A stretch of DNA of 64,000 nt from Spiroplasma turonicum (GCF_001262715.1 NZ_CP012328.1:868001-932000), one strand, 5' to 3'; positions 1 through 12,249 are shown, numbered from the stretch's first letter. The notes: generated by a model not told the origin, from the sequence alone. Numbers and translations: made by a program.

Positions 1-949
1 GTTCATTTACATCTCCAACTAAAGTTTCAAATCCAGCTTTATCATTAACATCAATTATGTAATCATTTAAAGTTCCTGCTTCAAATAATTCTCTTTTTTT
101 ACTTATACTTCCATCATTAACTAAGTATTGCTTAATTCTATTAATTTTGGTTTGTTCAGCAAAATGATAGTTTGGATTTTTATCATAAACAATTGAATTG
201 TCCATAATATAGTTTTTTGGCAGGAAGGCTCCTGTGTAATAACCTTTTTTAAAGTCATTATCCATTGAAATATCAATTAATGTTTCTTCTTTTGTAGGTA
301 CAAAAACTGAATAAGTCAAGACAGTTTCAAAATAAGGTGCTGGTTTTAATAATTCAAATGTTACTGTTTGTTCACTCTCATTTACTTTAATTCCAAGTTT
401 ACCTTCACTTACAAATTTATTAAATAAATCCTCAAAGTTTGTTTTATTTTCAATAGCTTCATTATACAAATCTCTTGCACCAACAATAAAAAAATCTCAT
501 AAGAAATATGCATCAGCAGTATTTTCTGGATTTAAAACAAACTTAGCAGTATTTAAAAAATCATTAACTGTAACATTTGCTACTTTATTTCCATTATAAT
601 CACTTCAAGTTGCATTATTTCTTAACTTATATGTTCAAATTTTTAAGTCACTATCATGAGCACCAATATAAGGGTCATTATTTGAGTAATTTTTATTTGT
701 GAGTTCAAATAAATCTCCATATTCTCTACCATATTCATCAGTTGCTAATGGGGTTGCATAAATATTTGCTAAAACATAAAAATCACTTTGTTGTAAAGCT
801 TTTGGAGCAAGTCAATGCATTGGATTAGCAGGTGTAACTGTTTTTAACGTATGGGGAGGATCAATATCTTTTGTACCACATCCAATAGTAGCAGTTATTG
901 GTGCACACAACAAATTTAAGTTAAAAAATGTTTTTAATAGTTTTTTCAT
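1..949 (-). CDS. OppA-like ABC transporter substrate-binding lipoprotein (partial, 3' end outside window)
   Basis: The reading frame starts at ATG 947-949 behind an AAGGAA Shine-Dalgarno and runs off the left edge, so only the first ~316 residues are visible. The N-terminus (MKKLLKTFF, then a hydrophobic run ending ATIGC at about residue 24) is a lipoprotein signal peptide with the lipid-bearing Cys. Downstream segments such as WTYKLRNNATWSDYNG, the repeated NDF/NP pattern and LKPAPYFETVLTYSVFVP resemble family 5 extracellular solute-binding proteins (OppA/peptide binding). TGA codons are read as Trp. Family known: captures oligopeptides outside the cell for an Opp-type ABC importer; permease genes would be expected downstream, outside this window. 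It is divergent from the hydrolase at 1091. Substrate is not determinable. Confidence 0.75.
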
Positions 950-1090
950 ATACTTTATTCCTTTTATTATCTAAAAATTATTTAAATTAATTTATTTTTT
1001 AGAGTATTTTCCAATATAATTTATATTAACATATATTTTTACTATATATTTATAATTAACTGAGAAATAAATATTAAAGGAATAAATAGA

Positions 1091-2005
1091 ATGAAAGAAA
1101 TTAAATTAAATACATATGATAATGAACTAATTCATACATACATTTTTGATGAAGTAGTTAATCCAAAAGGTATATTTCAAATAATTCATGGATCTTGTGG
1201 GCATATTTTATTTTATAAAGACTTTATAAAATATCTTAACTCTAATAACTATATTGTGATTGGGTTTGACTTAAGAGGTCATGGCAAAACTTGTAATGAA
1301 AATAATAAAAGGTTCTTTTCAGAAATTGATGGATGAACTAAAATTGTAAATGATGTTAAAACAATAAATGATTACATAAGAATTAATTATAAAGGCTTGA
1401 AAATATTTGTTCTTGGGCATTCCTTAGGTAGTTTTGTTTTAAGAGGATTTATTTCAAAATATAATTCGTTAATCAATGGCTGTATTATGACAGGAACTGG
1501 ATATTATGGCAAATGATTTTTGAAACATAGAAAAAAACTAGCAACTCATAATCAAATTAAATATGGTAATTATCATTTTGATGAACAAGTTTGAAAAATT
1601 AGTTATAAACCTTTAAATAAAAAATTTGAAAAAGAAGGAAATACTGGATTAGAATGATTGAGCATAAATAAACAAAATATTTCTGAAGCAATAAACGATC
1701 CACTTTCAGGTGGAATATTTACTAGTGCTGCTTTCAAAGATTTATTCACTGGATTATTAGAAATACAAAATACTAAAAATATAAAAGCAATTAATAATAA
1801 TTTGCCAATTTTAATTCTGTCTGGTGTTGAAGATAGTGTTGGTGATTTTGGTAAAGGAATTATTAAATTAAATAACTTATATAAAAAATATAATTTAAAT
1901 ACAAGTTATAAACTATATAAAGAAATGAGACATGACATTTTGTTTGAAAATAATAATAAGTTAGTATATAAAGATATATTAAGTTTTATAAATGGAATTA
2001 AGTAA
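1091..2005 (+). CDS. alpha/beta hydrolase (lysophospholipase / monoacylglycerol lipase-like)
   Basis: 304 residues with several TGA-Trp codons (first at codon 82) and an AAGGAA Shine-Dalgarno upstream. The nucleophile elbow GHSLG places the catalytic Ser at residue 111; an oxyanion-type HGSCGH lies near residue 33; the acid is probably the Asp in SGVEDSVG and the His is in MRHDILFEN near the C-terminus, the arrangement of the Hydrolase_4/serine aminopeptidase S33 superfamily. This group includes lysophospholipases and monoacylglycerol lipases, which in Mollicutes may help recycle host-derived lipids. No signal peptide is seen, so it is probably cytosolic. It stands alone, divergent from the OppA-like gene. 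The fold is confident; the exact substrate is inferred. Confidence 0.85.
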
Positions 2006-2959
2006 AAAAATAAAAGCAATTACTTATCTCTTTTAATTAAATTAATCATTTTTAAAAAATTCATTAGTTTTTTATTAAAGACTTATGATTGTAAAATATT
2101 AGTATAATGATTAATTTCTTTAGCTAATTTATTAGATTTTTAAAATTATTAATAGTTTGTAACTTTAAACTGTATTCGTTAAAAAAATAGGATTTTATAA
2201 ATATGATATTTTTTAAAATCTTGAAAAAGTTTTTTATGAATACTAAAATAAATAATTAATCTATTAATTCAATTACGTAATTAATTACAAAATAATAACT
2301 TTGTGAAATTACATAATATTTTAAGTTTTTGTCTTAATTAAAATTTTTTCTTGCTCATTTACAATAATTTCATCAATATTTTGTCATGCAAGAATGAACA
2401 TATTTTCAAATATTTCCTTACTTGTTGATACTAAAATTTTCTTTTTTTATTTAAGTATATATAAATTAACTCTTATTTAAACTTTGGACTCATTATTTTA
2501 AATTCTCTGCAATTATTATATATACTATAAGAATTACAAGTTTCATTTAATTTATAACGAATTATAATTAATTGTACTCCAGCCCTAATAGACAAAACCT
2601 AATCAATTTTTTATTATTTTCTTCATTTTTTTAACTCTTTACAGATAAAGTTTTTGTATTTTATCATAAAATTTAGAGCATTTTTTTCTGTAAAAACAAG
2701 TATTTTTATAATGCTATACTTAAAAAAATATAGATTATGATTATTTGTTAACTATTAAATAGAAATATTTAAAAATAGGATGTGAAGATGAATAAAGTTT
2801 AACTAAAACTACATTTACTTCAACAAATTAATCTCATGCGTTTATATAATTTAATTTTTAATATATTTATTACTATGTTTTTTTAGTATTTTCAAATATA
2901 ATCTCACACTTAATATAAAATTATTTTTTCTTTAAAAATTTATACCATTTTAATTACTT
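2006..2959. other. long AT-rich stretch without a recognisable gene
   Basis: About 950 bases between the hydrolase and the IS element. In both strands, even with TGA read as Trp, stops are frequent and no family motif, terminator or RNA gene is recognised. It looks like decayed sequence and forms one gene-poor block with the IS element and the empty stretch on its other side. Confidence 0.4.
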
Positions 2960-4340
2960 AGAATAAACAACCTTAAAGAGACCTGAAAATTTTATATTAT
3001 TTGGCTTCTTTTTTTATTGTATATGTAAGTTTGTAAAGAGTTTCTTTTAATAATAAATTCATCAAATTTATTTAAAAATTCTTGGATACTAAGAAATATA
3101 TTTCCATATTCTGCAAAAAAACATTCCTTAAATCAACCATTTAATGATTCTGTCGGAGCATTATGTTTAAAACCAGCTTCTGACATTGATAAAACAAAAT
3201 TTGGGTAACATTCAATTATGTTTTTAACTATATTAGAAGTGTTTGCTGTACCTCTATCCATTTGGATAATTGAATAATCAACTTTATAATTACTTACTAC
3301 ATTAATAATATCCATAATTGTTTTACTTACTACTTGCGAATTCTCACTGAAATCAAAATTGTAAGCAATCATATCTCGATTGTATCAATTGTATGCAAAT
3401 TCTCCTAATATTTTTGTTTTTTTCCCATTTATTATAAGATCTAAATAAGAACCATCTAAACCAATTTTATGAAAATTATATTGTGATTTAAAATCTTTTT
3501 TAATAAGGTCTGGGACAACATTGCCCCTTTGACTAGTATATTTTTTTGCAACTCTCTTAATTTTTGGTAATTTTACAAGTTTATTATTTCTTAGTTCGTT
3601 TACTATTTTATAACTAATGTTAACTGCATGATTGTCCGTAATTCAAGAACTTACATTGCGAGCGCCTGAAGCACCATTTAATTTAGTGAACTTATTAATT
3701 AATTCAATCGCACGTTTATTATACTTTCGTTTTAACTTAGTTGTCTACCTCTTGATAAAATATCATTATATTTTATTTTTCACTTAGCATAATTTGAGTA
3801 ATTTACAAAAAGTGCTTTACATTTATCCTTTATACTTAGCTCAATTGAGTTATCATAAAAAATAATATTATAGGCATCATTTTTTCAAGCCTTCTTACTT
3901 GTCTGTATCTTCATCTGTTCTTTCGATAAATTCATGCAAGAAGGCATGCGCTTTTCCAAAAATTCTATTTTAGCCCTATCTTTCGATTTTTCTTTTTTTA
4001 AGTTTTTAATCTCTTTTTCGAGTTTTTGATTTTCTTTTTTAAGTAATTTATTTTCTATATCTTTCTGCATATAAATATTAACCTCACAAGGCGAATAATC
4101 TAATTCGCTTTCTAATTCATTAATATTATATCTTTTTACTCATTGATATATCTGAGCAACGCCACTTTTTAAATTTAAATCTTCTTTTATTGACTTCGGT
4201 TTTTCACCACTTAAAAATTTTTTTATAGCTATTAATTTTATCTTTTTATCTATTATTTTTGGCATAAAAAACAACCTTTCTTTTGAATATATTAGTATTT
4301 AAAGTATCACTAATATGGTCTCTTTAAGGTTGTTTATTCT
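2960..4340 (-). mobile_element. IS3-family-like insertion sequence, copy 1
   Basis: The ends are a perfect 24-base inverted repeat (2960-2983 and 4317-4340; core AACAACCTTAAAGAGACC). Each end is flanked by the trinucleotide CTT (2957-2959 and 4341-4343), a 3-bp target duplication as is usual for IS3-family elements. The single transposase gene lies on the minus strand and carries a frameshift, so this copy is probably not autonomous. It is related in protein sequence to the intact element at 33098-34585, but the terminal repeats differ, so the two are separate types and not recent duplicates. Confidence 0.85.
2992..4265 (-). pseudogene. IS3-like transposase, frameshifted
   Basis: From ATG 4263-4265 (MPKIIDKKIK) the protein has an N-terminal helix-turn-helix (residues about 1-45), a Lys/Glu-rich coiled coil (about 66-105) and then reaches TAA at 3732-3734. 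The conserved continuation (KLKRKYNKRAIELINKF) is in the -1 frame from about 3738 and runs through an rve/DDE-type integrase domain: IGLDGSYLDL (first Asp), QMDRGTANTS (second Asp), HNAPTESLNGWFKE (Glu), to a stop at 2992. The overlap between the frames has no A6G or other recognisable slippery heptamer, and the homologue at 33160 is one uninterrupted frame, so I read this as a mutation and not programmed frameshifting. The latter is the alternative. Confidence 0.75.
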
Positions 4341-4937
4341 CTTTTTTAAAATCATTAAAAAATGTTTTATTATGAAAAATTAACTGATGTAATACTTTTT
4401 TGTAAATAAATTACTTTACAAAAATCTTTATAACAATAGTTTAATTTTGGCTTATCAATCTATATGTATAATTGAATTACATAAATTGTATTTAATTTTT
4501 TATATATAGTAATTTTAAAAACTATTTAATATTTTAAATATTTTTAAAATAAGAAAAATAATTTTTGTTATAACTAAATTTTTCAATAATCGAAGCTTTA
4601 ATAAGAGATTATTTTTTACTATTAAAATAATATATTCACTTACTGTTTTTATTACTTTTATCAAAAAAATTCTTGAATTTCATATAATTTGAAAATATTT
4701 TTCTACCGAACCAAAATATTGATAATATTTTTATGCCCTAATTTTTTGGTGTTTACTATATATTAAGTCGCAATAAATAAATACTAGTTTTAAAAATTTA
4801 AAATTTATATTTAATAAAACCAATATATTTATTTAATATTAATTATATATTTGATAGTTGATTAATTTATTAAAAAATAATTTATTTAATACTATTCAAT
4901 AATCTTTTTACAAATTTTATAATAATTAGAATCAAAT
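4341..4937. other. AT-rich stretch without a recognisable gene
   Basis: About 600 bases between the right end of the IS element and the end of the helicase gene. No sustained reading frame, hairpin with T-tract or RNA gene was recognised. It is probably decayed sequence. Confidence 0.35.
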
Positions 4938-7900
4938 TTATTTACTTAAACTTAAAAGAAGTACGAGTTTTTTGTCTATAGCATTACCATTTTTTTTATA
5001 AATTATCTTACGTTCAATAATATTAGTAACCTTTCCAATGAACTTTCTATTTAGAAATGTTTTTTGTCTAGATATACTTTCATCATTATAAAATAAATAT
5101 GTTTTATTTTTTTCCAAGTTTAAAAATTCTTTTTGTATACCATCAATTAAATTTTCGTCTATTTTTCAACTTGTAGGTGTATCTCAATAAAAAATTTTGT
5201 TCTTTTCATCAAAATAATTTCCACTATCAGAAAAAAGATTTGATTTAGTTCTATTTGCATCAATACAAAACAAATTCAACTCTTTATTATGCATAATACC
5301 TTGAACACCTTTCCCTTTAAAATTATTATCTGTAATATTTAAAGAACATAACGCCTGCATTTGTGAGTGATTTAATTCTACACCTATGAAAGAATCGACT
5401 TCCTCAGACAATTTATTATATAGTAATGTTTCATTTTTTAATTTGAACTTTAAAATAAATAATATTTCTTTTAAATTTATACTATTATTAGTTATAAAAA
5501 TATTATTAATTGCTTGATCCAAATCATAATAGTAACTATCTGATTTTGAAGGTGCGTTATAAAAAGATCAAAGAATTATGTTTTTAATTAATTTATTTTT
5601 TGGAGTTTTTTTAGTTTCAATAAAACTAATTATTTCCATTATTAATTCTTTTATGTTAGGGAATAAGAAAGCTTTTAATATTGATATTTTTTTGTTATTT
5701 TCATCAAAAAAAGTTTTTTTATTTTTTAAATAAAAATCGTATATATCAACATTTTTTTCTATAAAATAATTCTCATATTCTTCAAAAGAGCCGTCTTCTC
5801 TATACTCTTGCAAAATAGATTTAAACAAATTATTTTTTTCGTACCTTTTTAATTTATTTAAAAAATCTTTTTTTTCAAGATTTGATAAATAAAAATTTGA
5901 ATTACCCGGTGAAAAAGAATTGACATTATCAATAACTTTTTCAAGCATATTAATTTTTAAATTATTTGTTAAATTTAAAAATGGCATAAACGGATTAAAC
6001 TTGTTATTTATGTTTAAATCAACATTATTTACAAAATCATAAATTTGAAGTCTTTTGTCTAAACTTTTACGTAAACCCCTACCAAGTTGCTGTAAATAAA
6101 TAATTAATGATGTAGTCGGTCTTAAAAAGAAAATTACATCAACTTCGGGTATATCTACACCTTCGTTTAAAATATTCATTACACATAGATAGTTTATTTC
6201 TGAATTTTTAAATAAATCAATATTCTTATCTCTTTCAAAATTGTTGTGAGTAGTTATATAAGATGACCTTTCCCCTTTAGAAATTAAATAATTTGACAGC
6301 TCCATTGCATTTTGTGTTGATGAACAAAATAAAATTGCACGTACATCAGTTCTTTTTTTACCTAATCTTTTTATAATTGTTTTATATATAAACTCATATC
6401 TTTCAATAGTATTAAATTTTAACTCAAATTTTTTATCATTTATGCTTATATTTTCCAAATTTATAGAATCATCTTTGATAAAATAATAATCAAAATCAGA
6501 TAACATTTCATTTTCAATTGCATCATACAGTCTTAATTCACATGCATGTTCATAATCAAAGTATTTATTTATATTAACACCATCTGTCCTTTCAGGAGTT
6601 GCTGTTAAACCGAATATTTGTTTTGCATTTTTAGTTATAGTTTCAAAAATTATATTAAATGTTTTAGCTTCAATATGATGAGCTTCATCAAAAATAACAA
6701 TGTCAAAACTTTTTTTATCTAAGGTTTCAAGTTTATTTTGCAAAGTATCCTTGGTTATAAAGACATAATTTTCAAACTCTAAATTTTTATCTTTATTTCT
6801 GCTATCATATAAATCAATTCCAAAAGTATCATTCCCTAGTATATTACGAAATGTTTTTAAAGCCTGATCTAATATTTCTTTTGATGGTGCAACATATATA
6901 AAAGAATTTATTTTAATAAAACTTAATAGTTCCTTATATATAAAAGCTATCGTTGCAGTTTTTCCTGTTCCAGTAGCCATAACAAGTAAGTGCTTAATTT
7001 TTTGTAAATTTTTTATTCTATTTATAACTACATTTATAATATTATTTTGATATTCAAAAGGTTTATAATTAACTTCATTAAAAGACTTATTTTCAATATT
7101 ATTATTATTATTATTTATAGTTAATAATTTTTGTTCTTTAATTATAAAGTCTGTTTCTCTTTGTAAATTTAATAATTCATTTATCCTAACTTCATCATTA
7201 ATTTTAATAAAAGAGTTGTCATTTAAAAGTGTATTGAAGTCAAATAAAAACTGTTTTATAAGTTCTGGTTCTTTAAATTCACTAATTTTAACATTATATT
7301 CTTTTCCAGCTATTTGACCAGTTTTTGTAAAATTACTACTTCCAATATATAAACTACTAAACTTGTTACTTCTGTTAAAGTAATAAGCTTTTATATGTAA
7401 CCTAGTGTTTGATTTTGTATATAAATTTTCAATGTAAACTTCAAATTTTGATTTATATTTTTTTTCTAGCTCAACTAACTGTTCAATTGCTAAAAACTTA
7501 GCTTGTCCATCATAAGTAGTTGTTATTATAATAATTTTAAAACGTTCAAATTTAGATTCATTTAAAAAGATTTCTAATCTATAAACCATTTCTGCGCTTA
7601 TAAATGGCGAAATAATATAAACGAATTCCGAGCTTAAAAATTCTTTTTCTAATTCATTTCATATTTTTTTGGATATTAACTTGTTTTTACTTAAATTACT
7701 AATATAATTTTCAAGCTCAATGCCGATAGTTTTTGCTCTCAAGCTTATAAATTGCTCATCTGATACTAATTTTAAAATATTATTCATTAAATTTAATTTA
7801 TCATTTATATTATCGATTGAATCTAGACGTATCTTAATATAATTACTTAACTGAATTGATAATCAATTGTTATCTACATCTTCGATTGAATCTATTTGTT

Positions 7901-7976
7901 TATCATTAAATAAATCTCTATAATTTTCTGTTAATAATATGTCTATTAAACCTCTTTTTCATTCTTTATTACTCAT
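4938..7976 (-). CDS. PLD-like nuclease / superfamily 2 helicase / DUF3427 protein
   Basis: One 1012-residue frame (TGA = Trp at several places). Domains in order: an N-terminal region of unknown fold (1-125); a phospholipase D-like nuclease half with HIK (His194, Lys196) followed by GSSN (212-215); a DEAD/DEAH helicase with Walker A MATGTGKT (333-340), DEAH (430-433), motif III LTATPER and motif VI QQLGRGLRKS; and a C-terminal region resembling DUF3427. Proteins of this architecture are scattered in bacteria and often proposed to act in DNA restriction or repair, but the biochemical role is not established. It stands alone next to IS and empty DNA, divergent from tag, which fits an accessory or horizontally acquired gene. 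Only one PLD motif is visible, so the nuclease would need to dimerise. Confidence 0.85.
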
Positions 7977-8147
7977 ATAATTTAACCTCAATAGAAGTAT
8001 AACAAAAAAATAACTATTATAAGTTAAATCATTTTAAGTATATAATTTAGTTAAAAAAAATATATATATTATTAAAAATTTAAAAGCTAAAATGATAAAT
8101 ATTACAATATAATTATAAAAAAACAGTATTTTTTAGATGGTGTGCAA

Positions 8148-8705
8148 ATGAAAAGATGTAATTGATCAAACATAAGTCAAAAAATGACCAACTATCATGA
8201 TAATGAATGAGGTGTTCTAAAAAATGATGATACTAAATTTTTTGAAATATTTTGTTTAGAAATTATGCAATCAGGATTAAGTTGAGAAATAATATTAAAT
8301 AAAAGAGAATATTTAAAAGAGGCTTTTGATAACTTTGATTTTAATATAATTTCAAATTATAAGGAAAATAAGATATCAACTTTAATGGAAAATAAAAATA
8401 TTATAAGAAATAATTTAAAGATTTTAGCTATTATTAATAATGCTAATAAATTTATTGATTTATTAAAAGAATATAATAATTTTAACAATTTTTTAAATAA
8501 ATATATTGATAACTACCCTATTATTAATAACTATAAATTTGAAAATGAAATACCATCTTATAATGATTTATCTATTAAATTAGTAAAAGTTTTAAAAAAT
8601 AAAGGTTTTAAATTTATAGGTCCAACTATTATGTATTCATTTTTACAAGCATCAGGAATAATAAATGATCATATTAGTAAATGTGATTTTAAATACATTA
8701 ATTAA
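8148..8705 (+). CDS. tag: DNA-3-methyladenine glycosylase I
   Basis: 185 residues, the normal length for Tag. The N-terminus carries RCNW and YHDNEWG, which in this family bind the zinc and form the base-recognition pocket; MQSGLSWEIIL and FKFIGPTIMYSFLQASGIINDH at the C-terminus are also typical, including the two C-terminal metal ligands (His and Cys in NDHISKC). The enzyme excises 3-methyladenine from alkylated DNA in base-excision repair. Three TGA codons encode Trp, including two in the diagnostic motifs, which supports genetic code 4. The start is the first ATG preceding RCNW; the Shine-Dalgarno is weak. It is divergent from the helicase and followed by the J-domain membrane gene with its own GGAGG. 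Confidence 0.92.
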
Positions 8706-8826
8706 TGATGTTTTTTATCTTTTTAATAAAAAAGGTTGTATAATTTTTTTATTACTTTATAATATATTACTAAAATAATTAATTAAATGTGTTATAATAT
8801 TAGTGTATTTATGGAGGATTAATAAA

Positions 8827-10278
8827 TTGTACAAATATAAGTTAGTTAAGGGTATTTTTTTGCTTATACTGTTAAGTTTATGATGAATACTTATTATTGT
8901 TTCATACAGTTACAATCTATTTAGTAATAATTTATTTCATTTAACTGATACGAACTTAAATATCGAAAGTGATAGTCCAGAAAATATAAAATACTACTTA
9001 CATTATTTATTGTTAATGTTATTAATATCAACTGCATTATACGTATTAACTTCAATAATGTATTTTTTTAACTTTATTTTTAAAAAATATTTTAAAAATA
9101 AAACCTATTATTTTTTAAATGCAACTTATACTTTATATTTTATTTTAGCTGCATTAATAATAAGTTACTTTATATATATTTTAGATGATAGTTATAACAT
9201 AACCTTTGAAAATTGAAATGATAATAAATATTATGATATAAGTTTTTTAAAAAAAATATTAAATATTATTAACATTGCATTAATTTGCTTTACAACAACA
9301 TTTTTAATTAGTGTCTTTCTTCTAATAATAGATTTTTTTAGTTACGATAAACAATTAAAATTTTACAAACATTTGTTATTTATTAAAGATAAAAAAGCAA
9401 TAAAATTTAATGAAAAAGAACTATCAAGTATAAGAAAATCTTATAGTTATTATTTAAAACATAAATTTATAACATATGAGAAATTCAACTTGTTAAAAAA
9501 AGTTGAATGAAAAAAAGAGTTTGATAATTTAGTAGTTCTACAAAATACAGAATTAGAAGAAATTATAAGCAATTACACTTATAATGAACACTTTATAGAG
9601 TTAAAAAAATATACTAATACTAATGAATTTATGATTTATATTGGTGATGAAAGACATGAAATTATATTATACCCATTTTATATAAAAGATATAACTCAAT
9701 CATTTTATTATATTAATTTATCTATATATAATAGATTAATATTTAAAGCTGCTTATTATAAACTTGCAAGTAATATATCAATTACAATTGATTACAATTT
9801 GAGAGTTGTTAATAATAAATATAAAATTAACATATTAGAAGACTTTGAAATGTGTAAAATTTTATTGAAATTAACATCAGATTATTTGAATGACTTTTTG
9901 TGCATGTTATATAATAAATTGAGAAAGTTTGAAATTAATAAGTTTAAAGAGTTTTATAATATCTCAAGTTTAATTGATTATGGTGAAAGTTATTACAATG
10001 AATTTTTAAATGCTATATTTGAAAAACTCTACAACAAATATATTAATTACATAAAAGGAAATTCTATAGGAAATATCAATGATAAATCATTATTGGAAGC
10101 TTTTGATTATTTTGGGTTGACATTAGATACAAGCTATGATCAATTTAAAAAAAATTATAGATTATTTGCTAAAAAAAACCACCCTGATATTAATAAAGAA
10201 AAAAAATTAAAAATTGATATGACAGTTGTTAATAAATATAAAAATATAGTAGAAGAGTTTTACAAGCTAAAACATTAA
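8827..10278 (+). CDS. membrane protein with C-terminal J-domain
   Basis: 483 residues. The start is inferred as TTG at 8827, placed behind a strong GGAGG; no ATG fits and the N-terminal membrane segment needs this start. Four predicted membrane helices occupy about residues 5-30, 60-90, 95-120 and 140-170, followed by a long Lys/Tyr/Asn-rich cytosolic part. The last ~65 residues (LEAFDYFGLTLDTSYDQFKK then KKNHPD, HPD at 452-454) are a DnaJ J-domain, which would stimulate the ATPase of DnaK. A J-domain at the C-terminus of a membrane protein suggests recruitment of Hsp70 to the membrane. The middle region is not recognised. It ends at a strong bidirectional terminator. Confidence 0.75.
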
Positions 10279-10285
10279 TTAAATA

Positions 10286-10316
10286 AAAAGACCAGTTTAA
10301 TAAACTGGTCTTTTAT
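10286..10316. terminator. bidirectional intrinsic terminator
   Basis: Stem GACCAGTTT/AAACTGGTC with a 3-nt loop, extended by A4/T4 pairs on either side, between two convergent genes (the J-domain protein and the DUF2130 protein). The A/T flanks provide a T-tract in both directions. Confidence 0.9.
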
Positions 10317-11825
10317 TTAAAAATTTAATTCTTCAATATAAACTCTTATATTATGTAAAGCATTGTTTTGCATTTTTTCTCTAGCTATTCTAATCTCATC
10401 AACTTTTTTAATTATACTTTGCTCGCTATCTTTAATTCTTTCAAAACTATCTTCACATATTTTTAATAATTTTGGTAAATGTACTTCTTTTCAACTATTA
10501 AATCCTTTAATTTTTTCATCATAATCTGTTATATTTTTTTGCATTTCAAATTTATGTTCTAATTTAATTATACTTCTTATAATTTGACCAATAAATATAA
10601 AACTATCTGCATCACAAATATAAATATTTTGGCTTATATCAGATTTTTTAAAAGGTATTCCAGGATATTTTTTATTAAATGAAGTTGCTACAAGTATTCC
10701 GTATTTTGATCCTTGTTTAGCCATGTCTTCAATTAATTTTTTTTCTCAAACATTGCTTCACTCTGCGTTTTTTACTTCATAAACTATTTTACCTATTGTT
10801 TTATTATCTAAAATAACTTCTTGTAAATAATCTGCTTTTTTATCTTGTGAAGTTATTTTGATTACTTTGTCATCTTCAAAAACCTTTAAAAGTTCACCAT
10901 AGACATCATGTTCAAAGTTTTCTCCTTTAATTTTATTTTGTATAACTTTATTGGCCATATTTGCCATTTCAAGTTCTTTAATTTGTTTATTATTAATATT
11001 GATTTCATTTTGATATTTAGCAGTTTCTTCTTGAAGTTTTTTAATAAACTCAGCTTCTTTTTTAGCAATTTCTTTTTCTAATAAATTATTACTATTAGAT
11101 AATTCAGCTTTTAATTCAGTTATTATTTTTTGTAACTCATTTTCTTTTTTTAACACAGTTGAATTAAGTTCAGACTTATTATTCTGAACCAAGATTTCAA
11201 GTTTCTTAATTTCTTCTTTAAGATTGTCTATTTCTTTTTGTTTATTATTAGTTATTTCTAAAACTTTTTTATCAAGAATTGATTGTAAAGTTGATTTACT
11301 ATTACTTAATTCAATTGTTTGTGCAGTTAATTTATTGTTTAATTCATCTAATTCTTTTTGTTTTAATATATTTAGTTCATTAATTTTTTCTGCAACTAAT
11401 TTTTGAGATTCTAATTCATTATTTTTTATTATTGAATTTAAACTTGCTATATTTTCTTTTAAAGCATCTATTTCTTTTTGCTTTTCTTTTGTAATTGATA
11501 TTTGTATTTCATTTTCTAATAATTTTAAGTTATTTTTATTATTGTTTAACTCAATTAATTGATCATTTATTATTTTATTTAATTTGTCTTTTTCTTCTTG
11601 AATTTTTAAATTAAATTCATTTTCTTTGATTGCTAGTTTTTTATCAAACTCAGTAGTTTGTTGTTTATTAATTTCAGCAACTAATTCACTTTTAATATTT
11701 TTAATATATTCATCTTTATGATTATCAAATATTGTTTTTAAACTAGATAGTATTCTTTCATCTTGTTTAAAATCAACATCTGTAATTTTATAATGACAAT
11801 TTGGGCATTCAAAAACGAATGTCAT
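10317..11825 (-). CDS. DUF2130 coiled-coil protein
   Basis: 502 residues. The N-terminus has a CPNCHYKI zinc-ribbon half. Residues about 30-330 are an almost unbroken Glu/Lys/Leu/Asn coiled coil. The C-terminal ~170 residues (KIKGENFEHDVYGELL, ADYLQEVI, KIVYEVKNAE, then GILVATSFNKKYPGIP) form the globular DUF2130 domain. Its D-x(n)-E-x-K pattern (ADYLQ then VYEVKNAEW) resembles a restriction-endonuclease-like core; that is my inference. The function is unknown in the literature I know. TGA at 10755-10757 is Trp and joins the two halves. Start ATG 11825 is behind AAAGGTAG. The stop lies in the T-tract of the convergent terminator. Confidence 0.8.
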
Positions 11826-11970
11826 TTTTATTCACTACCTTTCTATTTTATTTATAGAATTATTATTACAAGTAAGTATTTAAGCAGAAGTAACTTATCC
11901 CCCAAAGTATCTTTTATAATAATTAATTCCACTTATAGTATACTACAAATAAATAATTATAATATATTTA

Positions 11971-12249
11971 TTATTGAGGTTTTTTAGATTTAATTAAATT
12001 TATTATTATATAAACTATTATGATTATACTTGCAGTCATTGCACAAGCATTTGCAATATATAACTGCATACTTTTTGTCAATAAACCAAAAGAAAATCAT
12101 ATTAAAGCGTTTAAAAAAGTTAATATAAACATAAACAAAGATAATGATTTAGTATCTCTTGTTTTTATTACCTTAAAAACTTGTGGTAATAACATTAATA
12201 AACTTGTTGTAAAACCCATTCAACCAATTATTTCTATTGCTAAATTCAT
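11971..12249 (-). CDS. SemiSWEET / PQ-loop family transporter
   Basis: A 92-residue protein visible only when TGA is read as Trp (two such codons). Start ATG 12247-12249 follows GGGAG. It has three membrane helices with the signature proline-glutamine pair in LMLLPQVFKVIKTRDTKSLS, the conserved DTKSLS turn and FLNALIWFSFGLL, as in bacterial SemiSWEETs (three-helix sugar carriers that dimerise to make a pore). Length matches the family (about 85-95). Family role: facilitated diffusion of sugars; the substrate here is unknown. It follows the DUF2130 gene divergently and has no obvious operon partner. The plus-strand frame over the same bases has no homology features. Confidence 0.85.

Noticed and set aside
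3720-3760. Programmed -1 frameshift in the IS transposase
   Set aside because: The frames overlap by only a few codons and contain no slippery heptamer, while the homologue at 33160 is a single frame; mutation is simpler.
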